Source: G016756615 sp035556195
GTDB lineage: Bacteria > Pseudomonadota > Alphaproteobacteria > Rhizobiales > Rhizobiaceae
Assembly: GCA_035556195.1 (NCBI GenBank)
Contig: DATMFK010000017.1
Coordinates: 434,001 to 498,000, forward strand
Length of the DNA stretch: 64,000 nucleotides
Direction: 5' to 3'
Shown here: positions 34,337 to 44,418 of the stretch, in pieces
How the letters are laid out: each line of letters starts with the position of its first letter
Numbering within the stretch: position 1 is the first letter of the stretch
The notes under the pieces: generated by a model
What the model saw: only the letters and a program-made list of their open reading frames with translations
Databases searched by the model: none
Told to the model about the DNA's origin: nothing
Program-made: the position numbers and the translations under genes

Positions 34337-34813
34337 TCACACCCACCGTCTCACCCGCTTCGCATAGTCGCTGTATCGCTTCCCGAACCGCCCCTGCAGG
34401 TGGCGCTCCTCGCGCTCGATCGCCAGCTTCTGCGTGATAAAGGCGGCGATCACGGCGAGAATCAGGAACCAGGCGATGCCGCTGATCAGGCCGATGCCGA
34501 TCATCACCAGCGCGTTGCCGAGATAGATCGGGTTGCGCGTGAAGGAGAAGGGGCCGCTCGTCACCAGGTGCTCGCTCGCCTTGGTCGGCAGGATCGTGGT
34601 CCTCGCGCGCGAGAGCGCTCGCATGGCGGCGTATTCCATGGCGACGGCCGCTATGATGGCCAGCCAGCCCGCCGCGAAAAGAATGTCGGAAAGCGGGGGG
34701 CCGATCCAGGGCAGGGGCAGGAGGAAATGGGCGACGATGGCGACCGCGATCGCCGCCAGATAGACGATTGGCGGCCAGGGAATTCTGTTCGGCCGGGCCT
34801 GCGTCTCGCTCAT
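34337..34813 (-). CDS. Isoprenylcysteine carboxyl methyltransferase (ICMT)/PEMT-like membrane methyltransferase
   Basis: 158 residues with four hydrophobic helices. The family block is LVTSGPFSFTRNPIYLGNAL followed by a last helix and LAIEREERHLQGRFGKRYSD, where R/NP and E/E residues bind SAM and phosphate in ICMT-type proteins. Bacterial members methylate membrane-bound substrates that are mostly unknown. It lies 16 bp after the DUF1624-like gene on the same strand, so the two are likely cotranscribed. Confidence 0.82.
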   Translation of the reverse strand: MSETQARPNRIPWPPIVYLAAIAVAIVAHFLLPLPWIGPPLSDILFAAGWLAIIAAVAMEYAAMRALSRARTTILPTKASEHLVTSGPFSFTRNPIYLGNALVMIGIGLISGIAWFLILAVIAAFITQKLAIEREERHLQGRFGKRYSDYAKRVRRWV

Positions 34814-34829
34814 TCGCTGCCTCCCTTCA

Positions 34830-35825
34830 TCAGCGCCCCTCCCTCAATGCCTCGTCCGTTTCTGCCGTGCAGATCATGGCGAGGTCCTCCAGCCGGGTCT
34901 GCAGGCCGGCGTCGGCGCTGCCGCTGAACACCTGCTCCACGAGACCCTCCCGCTCGATCTCGCCCAGCATGCAGCCACAATAGCGCGTGCAGAACGCCGC
35001 GTCGCGGCTTTCCGTGCATTGCCGCTCGCAGGATCTGGTGAAAACGGCCTCGCGCGGCTCGGCCTGGGGCGGCGCGAGCTGGGAGAAGATCCAGATGCAG
35101 GCGATCAGCACCGGCTGGTGAATGAGATAGACGGCAAGGCTGTGCCGGCCGGCGAAGCGCAGCGGCCGCGACCACGCCCCGGGCTTCAGCGTGGCGAGCC
35201 AGGCGACGAGACCGGCCGACTGGGCAAGCCGGGTGGCCCCGAGGCCGGCAAGCACCGCGCCGAACCAGGGGAAAAGCGGCACATAATCGTTGGAGCGCGG
35301 TATCGCCTGGGAAAGGCCTACCCACCACAAAGCGGGGTGGTCGAAGAGGGGCGAGCGCAGGAACCATGGCGCGGCGATGAAGGCGACGGCGATGAGAAGC
35401 GTCAGCGCGCCGGGCAGGCGCAGGAAGGCGAGGCCGAGCACGCTCGCCAGCGCGATCTGGTGCAGGATGCCGAAGAAGATGAAGCCGTCCGGCACGGCGA
35501 CATAGGTCGCGACGGAGATCGCCATAGCCGCCGCCGCCACCATGGCGAGCCGCCGCCAGAAGCCGCGCCAGCGAATGCCCCGGCCATGGGCGAGCACGAG
35601 GCTCACGCCCACCAGGAACAGGAAGGACGAGGCGATCGAGCGCGCGAAGAGCCTCCAGCCGCCCTGGGCGGTGAGGCCGGGCTCGACATAGCCGAAGAAT
35701 TCGAGATCCCAGGTGAAATGGTAGATCGCCATGGCGAGCAGCGCGAGGCCGCGCGCCAGGTCGATCGCCTCGATGCGAATGGCCGGTTTGGCTGGCGGCG
35801 GGGCAGGCGTGATGTCCTGGGTCAT
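34830..35825 (-). CDS. DUF1624/heparan-alpha-glucosaminide acetyltransferase-like membrane protein with Cys-rich tail
   Basis: 331 residues from the ATG at 35825. Seven or eight helices form the DUF1624 (HGSNAT-like) module: IRIEAIDLARGLALLAMAIYH, DGFIFFGILHQIALASVL, and LRFAGRHSLAVYLIHQP. After the last helix the C-terminal 80 residues are soluble with six Cys (CERQC, FCTRYCGCMLGE, MIC), an unusual addition. These proteins are thought to move acyl groups across a membrane; the acceptor here is unknown. Upstream in-frame starts have no ribosome-binding site. Confidence 0.78.
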   Translation of the reverse strand: MTQDITPAPPPAKPAIRIEAIDLARGLALLAMAIYHFTWDLEFFGYVEPGLTAQGGWRLFARSIASSFLFLVGVSLVLAHGRGIRWRGFWRRLAMVAAAAMAISVATYVAVPDGFIFFGILHQIALASVLGLAFLRLPGALTLLIAVAFIAAPWFLRSPLFDHPALWWVGLSQAIPRSNDYVPLFPWFGAVLAGLGATRLAQSAGLVAWLATLKPGAWSRPLRFAGRHSLAVYLIHQPVLIACIWIFSQLAPPQAEPREAVFTRSCERQCTESRDAAFCTRYCGCMLGEIEREGLVEQVFSGSADAGLQTRLEDLAMICTAETDEALREGR

Positions 35826-35944
35826 CGGCTTTTGTTGCAGCGGTTCGCGAAAATGTGCAAGCACATGAGCACGACAAACAGCAGCGGCGACAAGGATCGA
35901 CCGTTTGGGCTGCTTGGGCATGGCGCTTCAAAGGAGTACGCGAG

Positions 35945-36769
35945 ATGAAGGTGGTAGAGGCCAACGGCGCGCGCATCCCGGCACCGGGCATGGGCACATG
36001 GACCTTGCGAGGCCGGCAATGCTCGGATCTTGTCACCGAGGCGCTCGACATCGGCTACCGCCATGTCGACACGGCGGCGTCCTATGAGAACGAGGAGGAT
36101 GTCGGGGCAGGCCTGCGCGCATCGGGCGTGCCCCGCGACGAGGTCTTCGTCACGACGAAAGTGTGGTGGACAGACCTCGAGCCGGCGCGGCTGGAGAAAT
36201 CGGCGGAAGCCAGTCTCAGGCGCCTAGGCCTCGATCACGTGGACCTGCTGCTCATCCACTGGCCCAACCCGCAGGTGCCGGTCGCCCGCTCGATCGCGGC
36301 GCTGAACAAGGTGAAGGCGAGGGGGCTTGCCCGCAACATCGGCGTGTCCAACTTCCCCACCGGCCTGCTGGCCGAGGCGATCGCCGCTTCCGAGGCGCCG
36401 CTGGCGGTCAACCAGGTCGAGTCCCATCCCTATCTCGACCAGGCCAAGGTCCATGCAGCCTGCCGGAAGGCGGGAATGGCGATGGTCGCCTATTGCCCGA
36501 TCTTCCGCGGCGGATCGCTTTTCCGGGAACCCGCCATCGCCGATGCCGCCCGGCGCCATGACAGAACGCCGGCCCAGGTGGTCCTGCGCTGGCACCTGCA
36601 GACGGATGGCGTCGTGCCCATCCCGCGCACGACGCGCAAGGAGCGCCTGGCAGAGAACCTGGCGATTTTCGATTTCGCGCTGTCCGACGAGGAAATGCGG
36701 GCGATTTCAAGCCTCACGCGCGCGAACAAGCGTCTTTGCGACTTCGGCTTCTCGCCGCGCTGGGATTGA
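35945..36769 (+). CDS. Aldo/keto reductase
   Basis: 274 residues from the ATG at 35945 with AAAGGAG ten bases upstream. The (beta/alpha)8 AKR tetrad is visible: Asp and Tyr in HVDTAASYENEEDVG, Lys in VFVTTKVWW and His in DLLLIHWPNP. The NADPH site is VVPIPRTTRKERLAENL. It reduces aldehydes or ketones with NADPH in the cytosol; close family members act on 2,5-diketo-D-gluconate or methylglyoxal. Divergent from the DUF1624-like gene; monocistronic. Confidence 0.92.
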   Translation: MKVVEANGARIPAPGMGTWTLRGRQCSDLVTEALDIGYRHVDTAASYENEEDVGAGLRASGVPRDEVFVTTKVWWTDLEPARLEKSAEASLRRLGLDHVDLLLIHWPNPQVPVARSIAALNKVKARGLARNIGVSNFPTGLLAEAIAASEAPLAVNQVESHPYLDQAKVHAACRKAGMAMVAYCPIFRGGSLFREPAIADAARRHDRTPAQVVLRWHLQTDGVVPIPRTTRKERLAENLAIFDFALSDEEMRAISSLTRANKRLCDFGFSPRWD

Positions 36770-36989
36770 TCCCCCGGGGGAGGCTCGCATCCCGCCAGGC
36801 GGGTTGTGGCCGAAATTTGCGGCACGAGGAGAAGCCGGGCAGGCGAAGCGCGGGTGAAACAGCGCGATCCCCCCGGACGGAACATTCCTCGTTTTTGCGA
36901 GTTGCTTTCTCGCCGACCGGAAGCGAACTTACCTTCATGCGCCAGGCGGGAGCAGCGCATTCTGGGCGGTGACTTAGGGAAAACAACCT

Positions 36990-37331
36990 ATGTTGAGCCC
37001 AGCAAAGACCCCTTTCATGGCCGTTCTGCCCCTATTGGTGCTCCTCCCGTTCGGCCACGCAAGCGCGCACGATGCAATGCCCACGGCGGCTCAGCCCAAC
37101 GGCTGGACGTATCCCTTTGCCTGCTGCGCCGGCTACGATTGCCGGGCGGTCAGCGACAAGGCGATCAGCGAGCGCCCCGAGGGCTATGTCATCAATGGAA
37201 CCGGCGAGGTGGTGGGGTACATGGATGCCCGCGTCAAGAACTCGCCCGATGGCGAGTATCATTGGTGCTCGGTCGCCGGTTCCAACGAAGGCCGCACTAT
37301 CTGCCTGTTCGTGCCGCCGCGCGGCTTCTGA
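36990..37331 (+). CDS. Small Cys-rich secreted protein, tandem copy 1
   Basis: 113 residues with a signal peptide ending near ASAHDAMPT. The mature part is about 88 residues with five Cys: GWTYPFACCAGYDCRAVSD, YHWCSVAG and TICLFVPPRG. No named function. It belongs to a group of short rhizobial exported proteins with a CC-SG-DC motif. The mature sequence is almost the same as that of 37558-37929. An internal Met ten codons in is another possible start. Confidence 0.75.
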   Translation: MLSPAKTPFMAVLPLLVLLPFGHASAHDAMPTAAQPNGWTYPFACCAGYDCRAVSDKAISERPEGYVINGTGEVVGYMDARVKNSPDGEYHWCSVAGSNEGRTICLFVPPRGF

Positions 37332-37557
37332 CCAAAGGTCGCGGCTTCACCGACCGTTAAACCCTGCGACACTCGGTTTCTTGCGCTGCCTCAAGAATCG
37401 GCACACCATGCATGAAGCATTGGAAAAGCATCCATGCCGGCACGCGGAATTCCGCCGTCCGGCATGTTCGATCTAGGGAAGTCGTGTTCCGGGGAAGGGC
37501 CAGCAAATGCTTGAGCCTTGTTCAGGAATGTCGCCAATGTCAGGATGCATGATTTTC

Positions 37558-37929
37558 ATGTCGCCGCGGCAGGCAAGAGCTGCCGCTTCAGCCAATTTCG
37601 CGAGAGGCGCCCACGCGCTGGCTGGCGCGCTGTTCCTCGCTCTGGCCGCGTCGCCGGCGCTGGCGCACGACGCCATGCCCACGGCGGCGCAGCCTCAGGG
37701 ATGGACCTATCCCTTCGCCTGCTGTTCCGGCTACGACTGCCGCGCCGTCAGCGACAAGGCGATCAGCGAGCGGCCGGAAGGCTATGTCATCAAGGGGACG
37801 GGCGAGGTCGTCGGCTATGCCGACGCGCGGGTGAAGAACTCGCCCGATGGAGAATATCACTGGTGCTCGGTTGCCGGCTCGAATGAAGGCCGGACGATCT
37901 GCCTGTTCGTGCCGCCCCGCGGCTTCTAA
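37558..37929 (+). CDS. Small Cys-rich secreted protein, tandem copy 2
   Basis: About 123 residues from the ATG at 37558; starts at 37507 or 37549 are possible. The signal peptide (GAHALAGALFLALAASPALA) differs completely from copy 1, but from HDAMPTAAQP onward the two proteins differ at only about four positions. The Cys pattern FACCSGYDCRAVSD, YHWCSVAG, TICLFVPP is kept. A recent partial duplication of the mature-protein part is the simplest reading. Function unknown; an extracytoplasmic role is inferred from the signal. Confidence 0.75.
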   Translation: MSPRQARAAASANFARGAHALAGALFLALAASPALAHDAMPTAAQPQGWTYPFACCSGYDCRAVSDKAISERPEGYVIKGTGEVVGYADARVKNSPDGEYHWCSVAGSNEGRTICLFVPPRGF

Positions 37930-38033
37930 GGCGCCACTCCGCAGGCCATGCTGACGTTCCTCCTGACAGACAGCTGTCAGGAGCCGCGGCGTACACTGCG
38001 TCAGATTTGCCCGAACGCGACAGGAGAGCCGCC

Positions 38034-38402
38034 ATGGCCATTCGAGGAAGCTGCCACTGCAAGAAGACGATGTTCGAGGTGAGCGAGGCGCCGGAAACGG
38101 TGACGGCCTGCACCTGTTCCTACTGCTCCAAGAGCGGCGCGCTCTGGGCATATTACAAGCCGTCCCAGTTCAAGCTGACGACGCCGGAGGAGAACGTGGC
38201 CACCTATCGATGGGGCACTTTCACCATCAAGCACCATTTCTGCGCCACGTGCGGATGCAGCACCTATGGCGAGTCGCCGGACTGGTCGACCGGAAAGCCG
38301 GATTTCGAGAACCCGAAGATCGGAGTGAATGCGCGGCTGTTCGACGATTTCGATCTGGACGGCGTCGAGGTCGAGGTCATCGACGGCAAGAACCTCTGGT
38401 AG
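38034..38402 (+). CDS. GFA (glutathione-dependent formaldehyde-activating)/CENP-V family protein
   Basis: 122 residues from the ATG at 38034 with ACAGGAG upstream. The zinc-site Cys residues are in order: GSCHCKK, ACTCSYCSKSG and FCATCGCSTYG, as in Gfa and CENP-V proteins. The family binds two zincs and includes S-hydroxymethylglutathione synthase, but most members have other or unknown roles. No formaldehyde oxidation genes lie next to it. Confidence 0.88.
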   Translation: MAIRGSCHCKKTMFEVSEAPETVTACTCSYCSKSGALWAYYKPSQFKLTTPEENVATYRWGTFTIKHHFCATCGCSTYGESPDWSTGKPDFENPKIGVNARLFDDFDLDGVEVEVIDGKNLW

Positions 38403-38527
38403 CGGTCGCCCGCGGGGCGGCCGCCAGGGGTTCCTCATTTCCTCCAAAATCGTGCTACAAGTCGCCGCGGAGGGCTGATTCATACTGCCTGCCTTTAATG
38501 TTAGCTGCTTGCGAGAGGGACGACCCG

Positions 38528-39175
38528 ATGAAGAAGACTGTGCTTGCCGCGCTTGCCGGCGTGATGTTGGTGAGTGCCTGCACGACCGATCCTTTCACCG
38601 GCGAGCAGAAGCTCTCGAAAACGGTGGGCGCCGGCGCGCTTGGCGCCGGTCTCGGCGCCGGCATCGGCTTGCTCGCGGGCGGCGACGACCGCCGCAACGC
38701 ACTGATCGGCGCCGGCATCGGCGCGCTGGCCGGCGGCCTGGCAGGCAACTACATGGACCGACAGGAAGCCGAGCTGCGTCGCCAGCTCCAGGGCACCGGC
38801 GTGAGCGTCACGCGCGCCGGCGACCAGATCATCCTCAATATGCCGTCCAACATCACCTTCGCCACCGATCAGGACCAGGTGATGCCGGGCTTCTTCCCGA
38901 CGCTGGATTCGGTCGCGCTGGTCGTCAACAAATTCAACCAGACCATCGTCGACGTTTACGGCCATACCGATTCGACCGGCAGCGACCGCCACAATCTCGA
39001 TCTTTCGCAGCGCCGGGCGCTTTCGGTCGCCAACTATCTTAGCAGCCGGGGTGTGGATTCCCGCCGCTTCGCCGTCACCGGGTTCGGCTCGTCCCGCCCG
39101 ATCGCCAGCAACGCGACGGAGACCGGCCGCGCCCAGAACCGCCGCGTCGAGATCCAGCTGTCGCCGCTGACATAG
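38528..39175 (+). CDS. OmpA-family lipoprotein with glycine zipper (YiaD-like)
   Basis: 215 residues. KKTVLAALAGVMLVSAC is a lipoprotein signal with a lipobox (LVSAC). Residues 32-75 are two glycine-zipper stretches (GAGALGAGLGAGIGLLAGG and GAGIGALAGGLAGNYMD). The C-terminal domain is OmpA-like: ITFATDQDQVMPGFFPTLDS, VDVYGHTDSTGSDRHNLDLS and NRRVEIQLSP. The domain binds peptidoglycan, so the protein probably links outer membrane and cell wall. A hairpin at 39183-39224 follows. Confidence 0.92.
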   Translation: MKKTVLAALAGVMLVSACTTDPFTGEQKLSKTVGAGALGAGLGAGIGLLAGGDDRRNALIGAGIGALAGGLAGNYMDRQEAELRRQLQGTGVSVTRAGDQIILNMPSNITFATDQDQVMPGFFPTLDSVALVVNKFNQTIVDVYGHTDSTGSDRHNLDLSQRRALSVANYLSSRGVDSRRFAVTGFGSSRPIASNATETGRAQNRRVEIQLSPLT

Positions 39176-39182
39176 GTCACTA

Positions 39183-39224
39183 ATGGTGAATGGCAGGGGT
39201 TCGCGACCTGCTGCCGTTCACCAT
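39183..39224. terminator. Bidirectional terminator-like hairpin between convergent genes
   Basis: Stem ATGGTGAATGGCAG / CTGCCGTTCACCAT (14 bp with one wobble pair) around a 14-base loop. It lies just past the OmpA-lipoprotein stop and overlaps the last codons of the kinase gene. The U-tract is weak. Confidence 0.55.
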
Positions 39225-40162
39225 CCCCCATTCATAGGCTCAGGCACCAGCGCGAGCGCTTCCGCGAAGACTTCGCCTGAAAGCTCCGCAACGGCCGCTT
39301 GCGTCTCGACCGTCAGCATCGCCGCCGCCATTCCCTCGCGCAGGGCCACCCGCAGGTCCGCGCCCTTCATGAGAGCGGCCACCGTGCCGCCAGCCAGTGC
39401 GTCGCCGGCACCGGTGACGTCGGCGACCCGCCGTGCGGTCGGCGGCGCCACCTGGAACAGCCCGGCCGCGTCGAAGCCGGTGGCGGGCTCGCCGCCCGCC
39501 GTGATCACGCCACTGGCCAGGCCATTGGCGCGGAGCTCTCTTGCAAGATCGGCCGCCGTGGCCGGGGTTGCCGGTGCGCAGAGCGCCCGGGCCTCGTGTG
39601 CGTTCATGAACAGGCACGAAAGCGCGGGCAGCAGGCCGGCGAGCCTTGTTGCCTTCGCCGGGGAGATGGCGATGGCGAAGACCGGCCGTTCGCCGGAAAT
39701 TGCGACAAGGCTCTCGAGCGCCGCGACGGGCAGGTTGGCGTCGCATAGCACGGCGTCGGCCGGAGCGATCGCCTCGCGCATCTTGGCGCGGCGAAGCTGC
39801 TTCGGGAAGGCGAGTTCGTAAAGGCCCATATCGGCCAGCCCCGCGATGAGCTCGCCGTCGTGGTCGAGAAGCGCCGTGTAGCTCGGCGTCGTCCGGTCGA
39901 GGAAGACGGCGGAGAGATCGTCGATTCCGGCCTCGGCGATGGCCCGGCCAACCGCTTCGCCGGCATTGTCGCCGCCGCGCACCGAGAGGAGGGATGCCGT
40001 CACGCCACGCTGAACTGCATTGCGCAGCGCGTTGAAGACCACGCCGCCCACTTCCTCGCTGAGCGTGCCGGGATTGGACGTGCCGGGCACATAGGCCCCC
40101 GAAACCCGGCCGCGCCGATCGATATGGGCGCCGCCGACGGCGAGAAGATGCGGTGAGGACAT
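39218..40162 (-). CDS. PfkB-family carbohydrate/nucleoside kinase, pseudouridine kinase-like
   Basis: 314 residues from the ATG at 40162. The ribokinase-fold marks are LLAVGGAHIDRRGRV at the start, GTSNPGTLSEEVGGVVFNAL (sugar-binding Gly motif) and VADVTGAGDALAGGTVAAL near the end, with the catalytic Asp and anion hole. The GGAHIDR and SNPG...GGV..N features are closest to pseudouridine kinases, but no pseudouridine-5'-phosphate glycosidase gene is adjacent, so the substrate stays open. Divergent from recA. Confidence 0.85.
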   Translation of the reverse strand: MSSPHLLAVGGAHIDRRGRVSGAYVPGTSNPGTLSEEVGGVVFNALRNAVQRGVTASLLSVRGGDNAGEAVGRAIAEAGIDDLSAVFLDRTTPSYTALLDHDGELIAGLADMGLYELAFPKQLRRAKMREAIAPADAVLCDANLPVAALESLVAISGERPVFAIAISPAKATRLAGLLPALSCLFMNAHEARALCAPATPATAADLARELRANGLASGVITAGGEPATGFDAAGLFQVAPPTARRVADVTGAGDALAGGTVAALMKGADLRVALREGMAAAMLTVETQAAVAELSGEVFAEALALVPEPMNGGW

Positions 40163-40363
40163 GCGGGACCTGACGGGCTGGGATGGTGGTGCGGCGACCA
40201 TAGGGACGGCGCGGATGGGCCGCAACGGGGCGGACACGAATCGGAATGGGCCGCCTGACGTGCGTTGCCGGTGAGCGCGCGCACGTGGCGTCATCCGGCA
40301 CGAAAACAGAACAAATTCGATTTGCGATGTTAGTTCAAGTCGTTAGGGGCTCTTGCCAAATGA

Positions 40364-40378
40364 GAACAAAATAGGTAC
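40364..40378 (+). promoter_or_regulatory. Imperfect LexA (SOS) box upstream of recA
   Basis: GAACAAAATAGGTAC, that is GAAC-N7-GTAC, 58 bp before the recA start. The alphaproteobacterial SOS box is GAAC-N7-GAAC (GTTC-N7-GTTC), so one base of the second half-site differs. Position and gene make LexA control likely. Confidence 0.65.
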
Positions 40379-40436
40379 AGATTATTCATCTCGCCGGACA
40401 GTCCGGTCTTCATTGACGACCACGGGGTAATGTATC

Positions 40437-41519
<1,083 letters not shown>

Positions 41520-41546
41520 CCGAGTTACTCCTGTCATCACGAATAT

Positions 41547-41579
41547 GCCGCCGGCCTTCGCGCCGGCGGTTTTGTTTTG
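41547..41579 (+). terminator. Rho-independent terminator of recA
   Basis: Stem CCGCCGGC / GCCGGCGG with loop CTTCGC, followed by TTTTGTTTT, 28 bp after the recA stop. Confidence 0.93.
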
Positions 41580-41717
41580 GAAACGAGCCCGGCGCGTGGG
41601 AAAGCCTCGGGTTTCCAGCCTATTGCGCCTTTCTGGACAGTATTCGAAGCTGCCGCTAAAAGGCGCTATCCATTTTCGCCGGCACCGGCCGGCGGTTCTC
41701 TGAAAAAGGCAGTTTTC

Positions 41718-44384
41718 ATGAGTGGCGTGAACGAGATCCGGTCGGCTTTTCTCGACTATTTCAAGAAGAACGGACATGAGGTCGTTCCGTCGAGTCCGCT
41801 CGTGCCGCGCAACGATCCGACATTGATGTTCACCAATGCCGGCATGGTGCAGTTCAAGAACGTCTTCACCGGGCTGGAGCAGCGTCCCTACAGCCGGGCC
41901 GTGACCGCGCAGAAATGCGTTCGCGCCGGCGGCAAGCACAACGATCTGGACAATGTCGGCTACACTGCCCGCCACCACACCTTCTTCGAGATGCTCGGCA
42001 ACTTCTCCTTCGGCGACTACTTCAAGGAGCGCGCGATCGAGCTTGCCTGGAACCTGATCACGAAGGAGTTCGGCCTCGCCGCCGACAGGCTCCTCGTCAC
42101 CGTCTATCACACCGACGACGACGCGGCCTCTTACTGGAAGAAGATCGCCGGCCTTCCGGACCAGCGCATCATCCGCATCGCCACATCCGACAATTTCTGG
42201 GCGATGGGCGACACCGGTCCTTGCGGCCCCTGTTCGGAGATCTTCTACGATCACGGCGAAGGCATCCCCGGCGGTCCTCCCGGAAGCCCGGACGAGGACG
42301 GCGACCGCTTCATCGAGATCTGGAACCTCGTCTTCATGCAGTTCGAGCAGATCACCAGGGAAGAGCGGGTCGATCTGCCCCGGCCGTCGATCGATACCGG
42401 CATGGGCCTCGAGCGCATCGCGGCGGTGCTGCAGGGCGTGCACGACAATTACGATATCGACCTGTTCAAGACGCTGATCCACGCTTCGGAGGAAGCGACC
42501 GGCGTCCGCGCCGAAGGAAAGAACCGGGCAAGCCACCGCGTCATCGCCGACCATCTCAGAGCTTCGAGCTTCCTGATCGCCGATGGTGTCCTGCCGTCCA
42601 ACGAAGGTCGCGGCTACGTCCTGCGGCGCATTATGCGGCGCGCCATGCGCCATGCCCAGCTCCTCGGCGCGACCGAGCCGTTGATGTGGCGGCTGGTGCC
42701 GGCGCTGGTCCGCGAGATGGGGCAGGCTTATCCCGAGCTCGTTCGCGGCGAAGCTCTCATCACCGAGACCCTCAAGCTGGAGGAAACCCGCTTCCGCAAG
42801 ACGCTGGCGCGTGGCCTCGGGCTCCTCGCCGAAGCGACGGAAACGCTGGGCGAGGGCGGCCGGCTCGACGGCGAGACGGCCTTCAAGCTCTATGACACCT
42901 ATGGTTTTCCGCTCGATCTGACCCAGGACGCGCTGCGCCAGCGCGGCATCTCGGTGGATCTGGAAGGCTTCGACGCGGCCATGACTCGCCAGAAGGCGGA
43001 AGCCCGCGCGAGTTGGGCCGGCTCCGGCGAAGCGGCGACCGAAACCGTCTGGTTCTCGGTCAAGGACAAGACGGGCGCCACCGAATTCCTGGGGTACGAC
43101 ACCGAGCAGGCCGAAGGCATTGTCGCGGCGCTCGTCAGGGACGGCGCGGTGGTCGATGAGGCCGGCGAGGGCGAGACCGTCTCCGTGGTCGTCAACCAGA
43201 CGCCGTTCTACGGCGAATCGGGTGGCCAGGTGGGCGACACCGGCACGATGACGGGCGAAGGCTTCGAGCTCGAGATTACCGATACGCAGAAAAAGGGCGA
43301 TGGTCTTTTCGTGCACGTGGCGCGGGTGGTGAAGGGAAAAGTTCGTGTCGGCATTGCCGTCGAGATGAAGGTCGACCACGCCCGCCGTACGCGCCTTCGG
43401 TCGAACCACTCAGCCACCCATCTCGTCCATGAAGCGCTGCGAGAGGTGCTGGGGACCCATGTCGCCCAGAAAGGCTCGCTCGTCGCGCCGGAACGCCTGC
43501 GCTTCGATTTCTCGCATCCCAAGCCGATGTCGGCCGAGGAGTTGGAGACCGTCGAACGCATGGCGAATGAGATCGTCCTTCAGAACGCGCCCGTGACGAC
43601 GCGGCTGATGGCTGTCGATGATGCGATCGCCGAAGGCGCCATGGCGCTGTTCGGCGAGAAATATGGCGACGAGGTCCGCGTGGTCTCGATGGGCACGGCT
43701 CTTCATGGCGACAAGGCCGGCAAAGCCTATTCGGTCGAGCTTTGTGGCGGCACGCATGTCTCGTCCACTGGCGATATCGGTCTCATCAGGCTGCTCGGCG
43801 ACGGTGCCGTGGCCGCTGGCGTGCGGCGCATCGAAGCTCTGACGGGCGACGCGGCGCGCCGGCACCTGGACGAGCAGGATCGGCGCTTGAAGGCCGTCTC
43901 CGCGGCGCTGAAGGTCTCGCCGGCCGATGCGCTCAACCGTGTCGAGGCGCTGCTCGACGAGCGACGCAAGCTCGAACGAGAGCTGGCGGATGCGCGCAAG
44001 AAGCTTGCTCTGGGTGGCGGCGGCTCGGCGGGTGCCGGTGCTGAAACCGAGACGGTGGCCGGCGTCGGCTTCGTGGGCAAGTCGGTGTCGGGCGTCGCCC
44101 CGAAGGATTTGAAGCCGCTGGCCGACGAAGGCAAGAAGACGCTTGGCTCGGGCGTCGTGGTCTTCATCGGGGAAACCGATGGAAAGGCGAGCGTCGTCGT
44201 CGGCGTCACCGAGGACCTGACGGGACGGTTCAGCGCGGTCGATCTCGTGCGCGTCGCGTCGGCGGCTTTGGGCGGACAAGGCGGCGGCGGTCGCCCGGAC
44301 ATGGCCCAGGCCGGTGGCCCCGACGCGTCGAAGGCCGGCGAGGCGATCGCGGCGGTGAAAGCCGCGATGGCGGCGAAGGGCTGA
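41718..44384 (+). CDS. alaS: Alanyl-tRNA synthetase
   Basis: 888 residues from the ATG at 41718 (MSGVNEIRSAFLDYFKKNGH). The class II catalytic core includes PTLMFTNAGMVQFKNVFTG, and ARHHTFFEMLGNFSFGDYF. The editing domain has the zinc/editing motif NHSATHLVHEAL plus LCGGTHVSSTGDIG. The C-terminal region with the coiled coil (LLDERRKLERELADARKKL) and C-Ala oligomerisation domain (TDGKASVVVGVTEDLTGRFS) is complete. It charges tRNA-Ala and clears mischarged Ser/Gly. recA-alaS order is common in alphaproteobacteria. Upstream in-frame codons from 41577 fall in the terminator area and are not used. Confidence 0.98.
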   Translation: MSGVNEIRSAFLDYFKKNGHEVVPSSPLVPRNDPTLMFTNAGMVQFKNVFTGLEQRPYSRAVTAQKCVRAGGKHNDLDNVGYTARHHTFFEMLGNFSFGDYFKERAIELAWNLITKEFGLAADRLLVTVYHTDDDAASYWKKIAGLPDQRIIRIATSDNFWAMGDTGPCGPCSEIFYDHGEGIPGGPPGSPDEDGDRFIEIWNLVFMQFEQITREERVDLPRPSIDTGMGLERIAAVLQGVHDNYDIDLFKTLIHASEEATGVRAEGKNRASHRVIADHLRASSFLIADGVLPSNEGRGYVLRRIMRRAMRHAQLLGATEPLMWRLVPALVREMGQAYPELVRGEALITETLKLEETRFRKTLARGLGLLAEATETLGEGGRLDGETAFKLYDTYGFPLDLTQDALRQRGISVDLEGFDAAMTRQKAEARASWAGSGEAATETVWFSVKDKTGATEFLGYDTEQAEGIVAALVRDGAVVDEAGEGETVSVVVNQTPFYGESGGQVGDTGTMTGEGFELEITDTQKKGDGLFVHVARVVKGKVRVGIAVEMKVDHARRTRLRSNHSATHLVHEALREVLGTHVAQKGSLVAPERLRFDFSHPKPMSAEELETVERMANEIVLQNAPVTTRLMAVDDAIAEGAMALFGEKYGDEVRVVSMGTALHGDKAGKAYSVELCGGTHVSSTGDIGLIRLLGDGAVAAGVRRIEALTGDAARRHLDEQDRRLKAVSAALKVSPADALNRVEALLDERRKLERELADARKKLALGGGGSAGAGAETETVAGVGFVGKSVSGVAPKDLKPLADEGKKTLGSGVVVFIGETDGKASVVVGVTEDLTGRFSAVDLVRVASAALGGQGGGGRPDMAQAGGPDASKAGEAIAAVKAAMAAKG

Positions 44385-44418
44385 AAGCCTGAGGCGGCGT
44401 CGCAAGGCGGCGCTGCCC

